From the NCBI RefSeq assembly GCF_000719095.1, contig NZ_JOEH01000002.1:62001-126000 (forward strand): 64,000 bases of DNA. Reading direction: 5' to 3'. The translations under genes and the position numbers were made by a program. The stretch is from Streptacidiphilus jeojiense. Lineage in GTDB: Bacteria > Actinomycetota > Actinomycetes > Streptomycetales > Streptomycetaceae. Shown here one piece after another: positions 1-14,023 of this stretch. Positions within the stretch are counted from its first letter, which is position 1; every line of letters begins with the position of its first letter. The notes beneath the pieces are model-generated. The model ran no database searches. It was not told the DNA's origin and saw nothing but the letters and a program-made list of their open reading frames with translations.

Positions 1-1532
1 AGCTCGGCGGCGCGGGCCAGGTCGTCGCCGATCAGTGCCGCGCAGCCCTGCCGGTGCACCGCGTAGGCCAGCGCCCGGTCGTCGCCGGTCTCCAGGGCCT
101 GCCGGTGGCACTCCTCCAGCAGCGGACGGGCCGCGGCCAGGTCGCCCTGGAGCGTCGCCATGTAGCCGGTCACCCACAGCGCCTTGGCCCGCGCCTCGGT
201 GGGCTCGTCGGACAGCGCCAGGGCGCGCTCCAGCCAGTGCCGGCCCTCGGCCAGGTGCCCGCAGCCGACCCAGAAGTACCAGAGCGTCCCGGTCAGGAAC
301 TGGGCGATCTGCTCCTCGCCGGGCTCGGCCAGGCAGTAGTCCAGCGCGGCGCGGATGTTGGCCTGGGCCAGGTGGGTGCGGTCCCGGGTCTGCACCTGCC
401 GGGCGCTGAACCACTCGATCTCGCCCCAGGTGGCCAGCCCCAGGTACCAGTCGCGGTGGCGCCGCCGCAGCAGCGGCTCGGTGCCGGTGTCGCCGAGCCA
501 GCGGGCGCCGTACTCGCGCAGGGTGTCCAGCAGCCGGTAGCGCGCCGCGCGGGACGGGTCACGGTCCGGGGCGTCCTCCTCGCGCAGCACGATGGACTTG
601 GCCACCAGCTCGGAGAGCAGGTCCAGCACCTCGTCGGCGCGCAGCCCGTCGCCGGCGCAGACGTACTCGGCGGCGTCCAGGTCGAAGCTGCCGGCGAAGA
701 CCGAGACCCTGGCCCAGAGCAGCCGTTCGGCCGGGGTGCACAGCTCATGGCTCCAGCCGATGGCGGTGCGCAGCGTCTGGTGCCGGGGCAGGGCCGTGCG
801 GGAGCCGCCGGTGAGCACCCGGAACCGGTCGTTGAGCCGCTCGGTGATCTGCTCGACGCCGAGCACCCGCAGCCGGCCCGCGGCCAGCTCCAGCGCCAGC
901 GGGATGCCGTCGAGCCGGTGGCAGAGCGCGGTCACCGCCTCCCGGTTGGCGTCGGTGAGGGTGAAGCCCGGCAGCACCGCGGCGGCCCGCTGCACGAAGA
1001 GCTCGACGGCCTCCGGGCCGGGGCCCTCGGTGGACAGTGGCGGCACCTGCAGCAGGTGCTCCCCGCCGACGCCCAGGGGCTGCCTGCTGGTGGCCAGGAT
1101 CCGCAGCCCGGGGGCCTCCGCGAGCAGCCTGGCCACCAGCGCCGCGCAGCCGTCCACCAGGTGCTCGCAGCCGTCGAGGACCAGCAGCAGGCTGCGCCCG
1201 CGCAGGTGCGCGATCAGGATGTCGACCGGGGGGCGCGCCGTCCCGTCGGTCACCCGCAGCGCCTCGGCGACGGCGTGGACCAGCAGTTCGGGATCCCGGA
1301 CGAGTGAGCACTCGACCACCCAGGCCCCGTCGCGGGACGGGTCGGCGGCGCCCGTGGCAGCGCCCGCGGCGGCGGCGCGCAGGGCGAGGCGGCTCTTGCC
1401 CACCCCGCCCGGGCCGACCACGGTGACCAGCCGAGCGGTCGTCAGTAGCCTTACGGCCTCGGCCAGTTCGGCCGACCGGCCGACGAAGCCGGTGGTTTCG
1501 GCGGGGAGGTTCCCCGCGGTGTCGCTGTTCAT
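1..1532 (-). CDS. ATP-binding transcriptional regulator, NB-ARC/LAL type (C-terminus cut by window edge)
   Basis: The reading frame runs off the left edge, so only about the first 510 residues are present. It opens with an ATG preceded by AAAGGGGGATCC and has no N-terminal DNA-binding domain. Near residue 20 is FVGRSAEL, followed by a Walker A motif (VGPGGVGKSRLA) and a Walker B-like LLLVLDGCEH. LATSRQPLG and GIPLALELAAGRL are typical of NB-ARC/STAND ATPases. The remainder is alpha-helical and TPR-like (repeated LARAA and ARALLEE patterns). Relatives in actinomycetes are ATP-dependent regulators, often with a C-terminal LuxR helix-turn-helix; that end is outside the window. The gene is divergent from the DUF948 gene. 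Target unknown. Confidence 0.8.
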   Translation of the reverse strand, partial: MNSDTAGNLPAETTGFVGRSAELAEAVRLLTTARLVTVVGPGGVGKSRLALRAAAAGAATGAADPSRDGAWVVECSLVRDPELLVHAVAEALRVTDGTARPPVDILIAHLRGRSLLLVLDGCEHLVDGCAALVARLLAEAPGLRILATSRQPLGVGGEHLLQVPPLSTEGPGPEAVELFVQRAAAVLPGFTLTDANREAVTALCHRLDGIPLALELAAGRLRVLGVEQITERLNDRFRVLTGGSRTALPRHQTLRTAIGWSHELCTPAERLLWARVSVFAGSFDLDAAEYVCAGDGLRADEVLDLLSELVAKSIVLREEDAPDRDPSRAARYRLLDTLREYGARWLGDTGTEPLLRRRHRDWYLGLATWGEIEWFSARQVQTRDRTHLAQANIRAALDYCLAEPGEEQIAQFLTGTLWYFWVGCGHLAEGRHWLERALALSDEPTEARAKALWVTGYMATLQGDLAAARPLLEECHRQALETGDDRALAYAVHRQGCAALIGDDLARAAE

Positions 1533-1577
1533 CGGATCCCCCTTTGGATCCCCCAGTGGGCGTGCCGAGGGCGCTCC

Positions 1578-1603
1578 CCCGTTCGGTTCAACGATCGAAC
1601 GGG
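1578..1603. promoter_or_regulatory. Operator-like inverted repeat between divergent genes
   Basis: CCCGTTCG and CGAACGGG form perfect 8-bp arms around a 10-bp spacer. The repeat lies 46 bp upstream of the ATP-binding regulator start and 98 bp upstream of the DUF948 gene. Its placement suits an operator, but nothing shows which protein binds it. Confidence 0.3.
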
Positions 1604-1700
1604 CCGGGGGTCACGCGGTCGGGAATGCCGGGTCCGGCGCGATAGGGTTTCCGCACGCCCGCGGTTTGGACGAGCGACGAATGAGCGAGGGAGCGCCAAG

Positions 1701-2177
1701 GTGTCCGGTGGAGAGGTCGCGGGCCTCGTGGTCGCCGTGTTCTGGGCGGTGCTGGTGACCCTGCTGGCCGTGGTCCTGGTCCGGCTGGCCGGCGCGCTGC
1801 GGCAGGCCACCGTGCTGGTCGCCGCCGTCACCGAACGGACCGTACCGCTGCTGGACGAGGCCGCCGAGACCCTGCGCGCCGCCAACGACCAGCTGGTGCG
1901 GGTGGACGAGATCACCGCCAACGTGCAGGACGCCGCGGCCAACGCCAACGCGCTGTCCTCCACCATGGCGGCGACCCTGGGCGGCCCGCTGGTGAAGCTC
2001 TCCGCCTTCAGCTACGGCGTGCGCAGCGCGGTGGCCCGGCAGCGCTCGGCCGGGCAGCCGGAGCGCCACGTCCCGCAGCAGACCGAGCGCGAGCTGATCG
2101 CCCGCATGGTCAGGGCCGAGGTGCGCTCGGCGACCGCCCGTCGCGGGGTGTTCGCCCGCATGCTCAGGAGGGGTTGA
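1701..2177 (+). CDS. DUF948 small membrane-anchored protein
   Basis: 158 residues with a GTG start after the purine-rich GAGGGAGCG. One hydrophobic helix (about residues 6-28) is followed by a long amphipathic, coiled-coil-like stretch with alternating Ala, Leu, Glu and Val. This is the DUF948 pattern: an N-in single-pass protein with a helical tail. A basic C-terminus (RSATARRGVFARMLRRG) follows. The gene sits directly before the DUF6167-type gene and alaS, with the stop nearly touching the next start, so co-transcription with alaS is likely. Molecular role unknown; a septal or envelope function would be a guess. Confidence 0.75.
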   Translation: MSGGEVAGLVVAVFWAVLVTLLAVVLVRLAGALRQATVLVAAVTERTVPLLDEAAETLRAANDQLVRVDEITANVQDAAANANALSSTMAATLGGPLVKLSAFSYGVRSAVARQRSAGQPERHVPQQTERELIARMVRAEVRSATARRGVFARMLRRG

Positions 2178-2182
2178 GGACG

Positions 2183-2544
2183 GTGCGCAGGATCTTCTGG
2201 ATGGCCGTGGGCGCGGGTGCGACCGTGTGGACCGTCAACAAGGCCAACCGCCTGGCCCGCAGCATCACCCCCGGCAGCCTCGCCGATACGGCGGCCCAGG
2301 GCGCGGTGGAGCTCGGCGGGGCCGTACGCTCCTTCGCGGGCGAGGTCCGCGCCGGAATGCTCCAGCGCGAACTGGAGCTCAACCGGCAGCTGGGCCTGGA
2401 CGGCAGCGTGCTGGCGCTGCCGGGCCCGCAGGACAGGCCGGTGCTGCGCGGTACCGCGAGCAGTGCAAAACCGTTCGAGATTTCCCCTGCTGGAACGTCT
2501 ACTTCTACTGACATCACCCCGTACGACCGGAATGAGGACAACTG

Positions 2545-2545
<1 letters not shown>
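2183..2545 (+). CDS. DUF6167-type small hypothetical protein upstream of alaS
   Basis: About 120 residues. I chose the GTG at 2183 over the in-frame TTG at 2174 because AGGAGG (2166-2171) lies 11 bases before the GTG but only 2 before the TTG. The N-terminus ([19 protein letters not shown]) is a short hydrophobic segment after two arginines, so a membrane or signal anchor is possible. The middle is Ala/Gly-rich and amphipathic, and the tail is polar. The stop codon overlaps the alaS ATG (TGATG), so translation is probably coupled. I recall this small gene as a regular companion of alaS in streptomycetes; its function is unknown. Confidence 0.7.
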
Positions 2546-5207
<2,662 letters not shown>

Positions 5208-5211
<4 letters not shown>

Positions 5212-5708
5212 CCGACGGTGCGTTCCGGCGGGGACGGCGGATCGGCGTGGACGTGGGGGACGCCCGGATCGGGGTCGCTTCGAGCGACCCCGACGGGATG
5301 CTCGCCACCCCGGTCGAGACCGTCCCCGCCGGCCCCGGCTCGCAGGCCCGGCTGGTGGCCCTCGCCGAGGAGTACCAGGCCGTCGAGGTGGTGCTGGGGC
5401 TGCCGCGCTCACTGAACGGCGGCGAGGGCCCGGCCGCCGCCAAGGTCCGCCGCTACGCGGGGGAGCTGGCGGCGCGGCTCGCCCCGGCCGGGGTGCCGGT
5501 GCGGCTGGTGGACGAGCGGATGTCCACCGTCACCGCCGCGCAGGGGCTGCGGGCCTCGGGGGTGAAGTCGAAAAAGGGACGCTCCGTGATCGACCAGGCC
5601 GCCGCCGTGGTGATCCTGCAGAGCGCGCTGGAGGGGGAGAAGACGAGCGGAAGGCCGCCGGGACAGCTGGTCGAACCGGACGAAACCGCTGCTCCGAGTG
5701 AGGGATGA
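5208..5708 (+). CDS. ruvX: Putative pre-16S rRNA nuclease / Holliday junction resolvase-like protein (YqgF family)
   Basis: 166 residues with an RNase H-like fold. Visible family motifs are [14 protein letters not shown] (first catalytic Asp), [11 protein letters not shown] (substrate loop), [14 protein letters not shown] (catalytic Glu) and [13 protein letters not shown] (last Asp). In E. coli the family trims the 5' end of 16S rRNA; the resolvase name is historical. The 4-bp overlap with alaS implies translational coupling. The tail after residue 145 is short, polar and not conserved. Confidence 0.93.
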
Positions 5709-5905
5709 CGGTCATATGAACGGCGTGGGGGACGTTCTGCGGGCGATTCGTGAGCGGATGATGGCTAACGCTGCGGCACCGGCTCCTGGGCGCCTAGGGT
5801 AACGTTCCGCTTCACGGCGCGCTTTGGCACGCCGGTTCGATCGTCGGCGGGGAGGTCCCGTCCGACCGGAGAGGATGCCGGTCGCCACGTCGTCCAAGGG
5901 GAAGC

Positions 5906-7549
5906 ATGACCGACCAGGGCCGGGGCTACGGCACCGCACCGTGGGGCCACGGGGACCCGAATCAGGGCAGCCCCTATGCCGGATCTGTGGGTTACCCGCA
6001 GCAGCCGACGAACGGCTGGGGCGATCCGCAGGCACAGGACCCGTACGGCACCGGGCAGTACCCCGTGCAGCAGCCGGGCTACCCGCAGCAGCCCGGCTAC
6101 CCCCAGCCGCAGCAGCCCGGGTATCCGCAGCAGCCCGGCTACCAGCAGCCGGGTTACCCGCAGCAGCCCCAGCAGGTCCGGCCGCAGCAGCCCTACCGCC
6201 AGCCGCCCCGGCCGCAGCCGGTCCAGCCCGCCGCCCCGGTGCTGGGCCCGGACGGCATCGACTGGGAGGCCGAGGCCGCAGCCCTGGACGCCGAGGAGCT
6301 GGCGCCGCAGGTCGAGGAGGTGCAGGCCGAGGACGAGGAACTGGTCGAGGAGTACCAGGACGAGCACGTCGACGGCTACGACGACGAGGACGACTACCAG
6401 CCCTTCCTGGCCGAGGAGGACGACAGCCGGCAGGGCGAGCGCAAGCGCAAGCAGGCCGGCCGCACCCAGCGCAAGCGCAGCGGGGTGGCCTGCCTGGGCA
6501 TGTCGCTGCTGCTGGTCGCCAGCATCGGGGCCGGCGGCTACTACGGCTACGGCTTCTACAAGTCGCACTTCGGGCCGCCCGCCGACTACGTGGGCGGCGG
6601 CACCGGAGCGGTGACGATCACCATCCCCAGCGGCGCCGACGGCTGGGCCATGGCCAACGTCCTGAAGGCTGACGGCGTGGTAGCCAGCGGCCAGGCGTTC
6701 GTGAATGCCTACAACAAGAACGTCAAGGCCAGCAGCATCCAGCCTGGTTCATACACGCTCAAACAGCAGATGTCCGGCGCTGATGCTGTCGCCTTGTTGA
6801 TCGCAGACAACGGCGGTGATGTGATGACCGTCACCGAGGGCATGCGTGCCAGCGCGATCTACACCAAGATCGACGCCAAGCTCGGCCTGCCCGCTGGGAC
6901 CACGGCGAAGGCAGCCAAGGACAACATCTCGGGACTTGGTCTGCCGTCCTACGCGAACGGTGACATCGAAGGTTTCCTCTGGCCGACCCGCTACTCGGTC
7001 AGCAAGGGCATGAAACCGGCCGACCTGCTGAAGCAAATGGTCGCCAATGCTGTCGCCCAGTACCAGGCCCTTGACCTGGACACGAAGGCTCCGGGGGTCA
7101 AGCTGAAGAACGGCTACCAGGTCCTCATCGAGGCGAGCATCCTCCAGGCCGAGGGTAAGACGGCCGACTTCAGCAAGATCGCCCGGGTGCTCAGCAACCG
7201 CATCAACGAGACCGACGGTGAGACCCACGGCCAGCTGCAGCTGGACACCACGCTGCAGTACGCGCTGAACTCCACCAAGTTCACCAACGCCCAGAAGAAC
7301 GGCGACCAGGCCGGCGGCTACAACACCTACCTGGTGAAGGGACTGCCCCCGGGCCCGATCAGCAACCCGGGTATGGACGCCATCAACGCGGTGCTCAACC
7401 CGGCGCCGGGCAACTGGCTCTACTTCATCGCGATGACCCCGACCAACACCCAGTTCGCCGACACCTTCACGGACTTCAAGGTGCTGGTGAAGCAGTACTG
7501 CACGGCCCACAACCAGGGCTTCGACGCCGTCGCCGGGCAGTGCGACTGA
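5906..7549 (+). CDS. mltG: Endolytic murein transglycosylase MltG with long disordered N-terminal region
   Basis: 547 residues; the catalytic part is the YceG/MltG domain. The first ~110 residues are a Pro/Gln/Tyr/Gly-rich low-complexity tract with at least five PGYPQQ-like repeats. It is followed by an acidic stretch (about residues 115-175), a basic KRKQAGRTQRKR and one membrane helix (about 194-218). The extracytoplasmic part holds EASILQAEG, which I align with the catalytic-Glu region, and GQLQLDTTLQYAL. The enzyme cuts nascent glycan strands outside the membrane. Start: AAGGGGAAGC before the ATG. It overlaps aroE (TGATG). The acidic/PQ extension is much longer than in enterobacterial MltG. 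Confidence 0.93.
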   Translation: MTDQGRGYGTAPWGHGDPNQGSPYAGSVGYPQQPTNGWGDPQAQDPYGTGQYPVQQPGYPQQPGYPQPQQPGYPQQPGYQQPGYPQQPQQVRPQQPYRQPPRPQPVQPAAPVLGPDGIDWEAEAAALDAEELAPQVEEVQAEDEELVEEYQDEHVDGYDDEDDYQPFLAEEDDSRQGERKRKQAGRTQRKRSGVACLGMSLLLVASIGAGGYYGYGFYKSHFGPPADYVGGGTGAVTITIPSGADGWAMANVLKADGVVASGQAFVNAYNKNVKASSIQPGSYTLKQQMSGADAVALLIADNGGDVMTVTEGMRASAIYTKIDAKLGLPAGTTAKAAKDNISGLGLPSYANGDIEGFLWPTRYSVSKGMKPADLLKQMVANAVAQYQALDLDTKAPGVKLKNGYQVLIEASILQAEGKTADFSKIARVLSNRINETDGETHGQLQLDTTLQYALNSTKFTNAQKNGDQAGGYNTYLVKGLPPGPISNPGMDAINAVLNPAPGNWLYFIAMTPTNTQFADTFTDFKVLVKQYCTAHNQGFDAVAGQCD

Positions 7550-8385
7550 TGCGCACCGCCACCCGGGCCGCGGTACTGGGCTCGCCGATCGCGCACTCGC
7601 TCTCCCCGGTGCTGCACAACGCCGCCTACGCGGCGCTGGGTCTGACCGACCGTCACTACGGCCGCTTCGAGGTGGACGAGGCCGGGCTGCCCGGCTTCCT
7701 GTCCGCGCTCGACGTCGAGGGCGAGGGCTGGGCCGGGCTGTCGCTGACCATGCCGCTGAAGCGGGTGGTGATACCCCTGCTGGACGAGATCAGCGCGACG
7801 GCGCTGGCGGTGGACGCGGTGAACACCGTGGTGTTCACCGCGGACGGACGCCGCACCGGCGACAACACCGACGTCCCCGGTCTGGTCGCGGCGCTGCGCG
7901 AGCGCGGGGTGACCTCGGTGGAGTCCGCCTCGGTGCTGGGCGCCGGCGCCACCGCATCGTCCACGCTGGCCGCGTTGGGGCGGATCTGCACCGGCGAGGT
8001 CACCGCCTACGTCCGGGGCCCCGAGCGGGCCGCGCAGATGCTGGCGCTGGGGGAGCGGCTGCAGGTGAAGGTGCGGACCGCGGCGTGGGAGCGCGCGGCG
8101 GAGGCGTTCGGCGCGCCGCTGACGGTCTCCACGACGCCGGTCGGGGCGACCGACCACCTGGCCGGCGCGGTGCCGCGGACGCCCGGCGTGCTGTTCGACG
8201 TGCTCTACCACCCCTGGCCCACGGCGCTGGCCGCCGCCTGGTCGCAGCGCGGAGGCAGTGTGCTGGGCGGGCTGGACCTGCTGGTGCACCAGGCGGTGCT
8301 GCAGTGCGAGATGTTCACCGGGATCACCCCCGCTCCGCTGGCCGCGATGCGGGCCGCGGGCGAGGCGGCGCTGGGTGGTCTCTGA
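7549..8385 (+). CDS. aroE: Shikimate dehydrogenase
   Basis: 278 residues. It reduces 3-dehydroshikimate to shikimate with NADPH. Shikimate-binding SPIAHSLSPVLHN is near the N-terminus. The catalytic Lys (SLTMPLKR), AVNTVV and GDNTDVPG follow, then the dinucleotide-binding VLGAGATASS, VSTTPVG and a C-terminal GLDLLVHQAVLQ. The ATG at 7549 overlaps the mltG stop and fits the family start better than the GTG 9 bases upstream. It is first in an aro series, but repeat copy A separates it from aroC, so the downstream genes may have their own promoter. Confidence 0.95.
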   Translation: MRTATRAAVLGSPIAHSLSPVLHNAAYAALGLTDRHYGRFEVDEAGLPGFLSALDVEGEGWAGLSLTMPLKRVVIPLLDEISATALAVDAVNTVVFTADGRRTGDNTDVPGLVAALRERGVTSVESASVLGAGATASSTLAALGRICTGEVTAYVRGPERAAQMLALGERLQVKVRTAAWERAAEAFGAPLTVSTTPVGATDHLAGAVPRTPGVLFDVLYHPWPTALAAAWSQRGGSVLGGLDLLVHQAVLQCEMFTGITPAPLAAMRAAGEAALGGL

Positions 8386-8396
8386 GGGATCTCGGG

Positions 8397-8530
8397 TGCG
8401 GCGTCTGCCTGGTTTGTCGCGCAGTTCCCCGCGCCCCTAGGGGTCTGCGACTGGCTCAGTTGCACTTGCTCAGGGGCGCGGGGCTGTGCTGATTCAAAAG
8501 CGTGCGCGAACAACCATGCACAGCCCGCAG
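8397..8530. repeat. Dispersed nested-palindrome repeat, copy A
   Basis: The outer ends are imperfect inverted repeats (TGCGGCGTCTGCCTGG against the reverse of CCATGCACAGCCCGCA). The middle arms are CGCGCCCCT and AGGGGCGCG, and an inner pair is GACTGgctCAGTTGC. The left arm carries GCGCAGTTCCCCGCGCCCC and the right arm the variant GGGGCGCGGGGCTGTGCTGA. It fills most of the aroE-aroC gap. Related copies lie at 12705, 24600, 42359, 53145 and 62977. Confidence 0.9.
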
Positions 8531-8614
8531 CCAGGATCCGGACGGATTCTGAGCTCCGGAGGGTCTCGTGGGAGGATCGGAGACGACGCACGTCCGGATC
8601 TTTGAGGAGCACCG

Positions 8615-11851
<3,237 letters not shown>

Positions 11852-11981
11852 GTACGAAACCCGGGGCCGTTCCCGCTCGTTGGCATGACACCGGGTCAGG
11901 CCGGAAAGACGCAGCTGTGGGGGCGGCTGCGGCGCGGTATCGTCGCAGCCGTCGGACGGGAGTGACGCAGGAGGTGGAGCG

Positions 11982-12698
11982 GTGAGCGACGGGCACTACC
12001 AGGGCAGCCTGCCCGAGCCCACGCCGGGACCGCCGCGGGCGACGCTGCAGTTGCGCGCCGTGCCGGAGTCGGCCGCCGGGCAGTCGTCCACCGGACACTT
12101 CGTCATGCCGGTGGGACTGCCGCCGGGGACGGCGCCCGCGCACCCGCATGCGCGGGGGCCGGTGGCGGTGCTGCTGATCGGTCCGGCCGGGGCCGGCAAG
12201 ACCTCGGTGGCCCGGCAGTGGGCCGAGAGCCGCACCACGCCGACCGCGCACATCAGCCTGGACGACGTCCGCGAGTGGGTCCGCTCCGGCTTCGCCAATC
12301 CCCAGTCCGGCTGGAACGACCAGTCCGAGGCCCAGTACCGGCTGGCCCGCCGGACCTGCGGCTTCGCCGCCCGCAACTACCTCGCCAACGGCATCTCCTG
12401 CATCATCGACGACGCCGTCTTCCCGGACCGCCCGGCGATCGGCTTGGGCGGCTGGAAGCGGCACGTCGGCCCCGACCTGGTGCCGGTGGTGCTGCTCCCC
12501 GGGCTCGACGTGGTGCTCGCCCGCAATGCGCAGCGCAGCGGGGTGCGGCGGCTGGACGACGAGGAGGTCGCCCGGATCCACGGCCGGATGGCCGGCTGGT
12601 ACGGCTCCGGGCTCCCCATCATCGACAACTCCAGGCTGGACGTCCCGGGGACCGTCGCGGCGCTGGAGCAGGTGCTCACCAGAGCGATGCATCGGTAG
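11982..12698 (+). CDS. P-loop NTPase, small-molecule kinase-like (AAA_33/zeta-toxin-like fold)
   Basis: 238 residues. The GTG start has AGGAGGTGG upstream. The first ~55 residues are Pro/Ala/Gly-rich and probably disordered. They are followed by VAVLLIGPAGAGKTSVARQW (Walker A near residue 65), AHISLDDVREWVRSGF, ISCIIDDAVFP (Walker B-like) and RNAQRSGVRRLDDEEVARIH. The arrangement resembles AAA_33 and zeta-like kinases that phosphorylate small molecules or nucleotides. No antitoxin-like partner is adjacent, so toxin function is unlikely. It sits between aroQ and the M24 gene; substrate unknown. Confidence 0.75.
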   Translation: MSDGHYQGSLPEPTPGPPRATLQLRAVPESAAGQSSTGHFVMPVGLPPGTAPAHPHARGPVAVLLIGPAGAGKTSVARQWAESRTTPTAHISLDDVREWVRSGFANPQSGWNDQSEAQYRLARRTCGFAARNYLANGISCIIDDAVFPDRPAIGLGGWKRHVGPDLVPVVLLPGLDVVLARNAQRSGVRRLDDEEVARIHGRMAGWYGSGLPIIDNSRLDVPGTVAALEQVLTRAMHR

Positions 12699-12704
12699 TT
12701 CCTC

Positions 12705-12798
12705 GGCTGCGGCGTCTGCATGGCTTGTCGCGCAGTTCCCGCGCCCCTACAGGGGCGCGGGGAACTGCGCGAACGGCAACCAGGCACACGCCGCAGCC
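12705..12798. repeat. Dispersed nested-palindrome repeat, copy B (short form)
   Basis: The ends GGCTGCGG and CCGCAGCC are perfect inverted repeats. Inside, GCGCAGTTCCCGCGCCCCT faces AGGGGCGCGGGGAACTGCGC almost perfectly across a 2-base loop. This copy lacks the inner GCAACTG/CAGTTGC core found in the long copies. It lies between the P-loop gene and the M24 gene, both on the plus strand. Confidence 0.9.
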
Positions 12799-12834
12799 GG
12801 AGCAACCCGCCGAGCGTCCTGGCGCCCCCGTGCC

Positions 12835-12840
12835 TACGCT
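12835..12840 (+). promoter_or_regulatory. Probable -10 of a leaderless promoter for the M24 gene
   Basis: TACGCT fits TAnnnT and ends 6 bases before the ATG at 12847, with no Shine-Dalgarno sequence in between. Transcription would then start at or next to the A of the start codon. No convincing -35 is seen. Confidence 0.4.
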
Positions 12841-12846
12841 CAGGGC

Positions 12847-13947
12847 ATGGCCGAAGTGCACGCGGAACGCCGCGACCGGATGCGGGAGCGGTCCAGCGCC
12901 GCAGGGCTCGACGCGGCGCTGGTCACCAGACCCGCCAACGTCCGCTGGCTCACCGGATCCGACTCCGTGGCCGCGCTGCTGCTGACCCGTGACGGCGCCG
13001 AAGCGGCTGCCGCCGGTCCCACCGGCCCCCCGGAGTCCGACGGCGGCTGCACCGTGCTGCCCGTGCCCGCCGGCACCGACCCGGCCGTGCTGCTGGCCGC
13101 CCGCTGCCGGGCCCGCACCCTCGGCGTCGAGGAGCACGACCTCACCGTGGCCCGGCACCGGGCCGTCGCCGCCGCGGCGCCGGGCGTGGAGCAGCTCCGG
13201 GACCTGGGCCGCGCGGTGGAGCAACTGCGCACGGTCAAGGACGAGGAGGAGATCTCCTGCCTGCGCATCGCCGGGGAGATCGCCGACCAGGCGCTGGGCG
13301 AGCTGCTGGAGTCGATCCTGGTCGGCCGCACCGAACGGCATCTGGCGATGGAGCTGGAGCGCCGCATGATCGACCACGGCGCCGACTCCGCGGCCTTCCC
13401 GACCCGGGTCGGCTCCGGCGACCACTCCGGACGCGCCGACCACAGCTCCGGGGACCGCAGGGTCGAGGACGGCGACTTCCTCACCGTCGCGCTGGGCGCC
13501 TGCTACCGCGGCTACCGCACCGCCGCCACCCGTACCTTCGTGGTCGGCCTCAGCCCCGCCGACTGGCAGTCGGACCTGCACCGGCAGGTCTTCGCCGCCC
13601 AGCGCGCCGCCCGTGAGGCGCTGACCGTCGGCGGCGGGTACGACGAGGCGGACCGTGCCGCCCGCCGGGTGCTCGGTGCCGCCGGGCAGCCGGCCCCCGA
13701 CGAGGCCGAACCGGCCGCCCGCGAGGGCGTCGGAGCGGGGGTGGGGCTGGAGATCGGGGAGGAGCCGCGTCTCGGACCTCTGGAGTTGGGTAAGCTTGAC
13801 AACCGTGTGCCGGTAACCGTCGGCGTCGGGGTCTGCATCCCGGGTCGCGGCGGGGTCCGGATCGAGGACACGCTCGTGGTCCGTCCGTCCGAGGACGGCG
13901 GTCCCGAGCTGCTCACCATCACGACCAAGGAGCTCCTCGCCCTGTGA
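12847..13947 (+). CDS. M24-family (aminopeptidase P/prolidase-like) protein with degenerate metal site
   Basis: 366 residues with the creatinase/prolidase N-domain and the pita-bread C-domain, in the place where many actinobacteria keep pepQ before efp. The usual five metal ligands are Asp, Asp, His, Glu, Glu. Here the first Asp is Ala215 (TVALGACYRGY), the second is Ala226 (TAATRTF), the His of GHGVGL is Ala297 (GAGVGLEIG) and the Glu of TIEPG is Gly326 (VTVGVGVCIPG). Only the last, Glu340 (GVRIEDT), remains. The fold looks intact but metal-dependent peptidase activity is unlikely. It may bind peptides or another protein. The start at 12847 is probably leaderless. Confidence 0.85.
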   Translation: MAEVHAERRDRMRERSSAAGLDAALVTRPANVRWLTGSDSVAALLLTRDGAEAAAAGPTGPPESDGGCTVLPVPAGTDPAVLLAARCRARTLGVEEHDLTVARHRAVAAAAPGVEQLRDLGRAVEQLRTVKDEEEISCLRIAGEIADQALGELLESILVGRTERHLAMELERRMIDHGADSAAFPTRVGSGDHSGRADHSSGDRRVEDGDFLTVALGACYRGYRTAATRTFVVGLSPADWQSDLHRQVFAAQRAAREALTVGGGYDEADRAARRVLGAAGQPAPDEAEPAAREGVGAGVGLEIGEEPRLGPLELGKLDNRVPVTVGVGVCIPGRGGVRIEDTLVVRPSEDGGPELLTITTKELLAL

Positions 13948-14023
13948 CCCGCCCGGGTCCGCGGACACCGCCGCTTGGTTCTGATGCTTGACATACCGCG
14001 ATATCTCAGGAGTTAGTGCGACC

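Noticed and set aside
5716..5802. A 28-codon open frame (MNGVGDVLRAIRERMMANAA...) before mltG, with GAGGG 12 bases upstream
   Set aside because: Too short to judge, no recognisable family, and the spacing is long. It might be a leader peptide, but nothing beyond the open frame supports it.
11982..12698. Zeta-type toxin of a toxin-antitoxin pair
   Set aside because: The P-loop fold is similar, but there is no small antitoxin gene next to it and the gene sits in a housekeeping run.
13988..14018. Perfect TTGACA 36 bp before the efp start, suggesting a promoter
   Set aside because: No TAnnnT hexamer lies at 16-18 bp; the nearest (TTAGTG) is at 19 bp and would leave almost no leader although an AGGAG site is present. 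efp could still have its own promoter, but this pair is not convincing.
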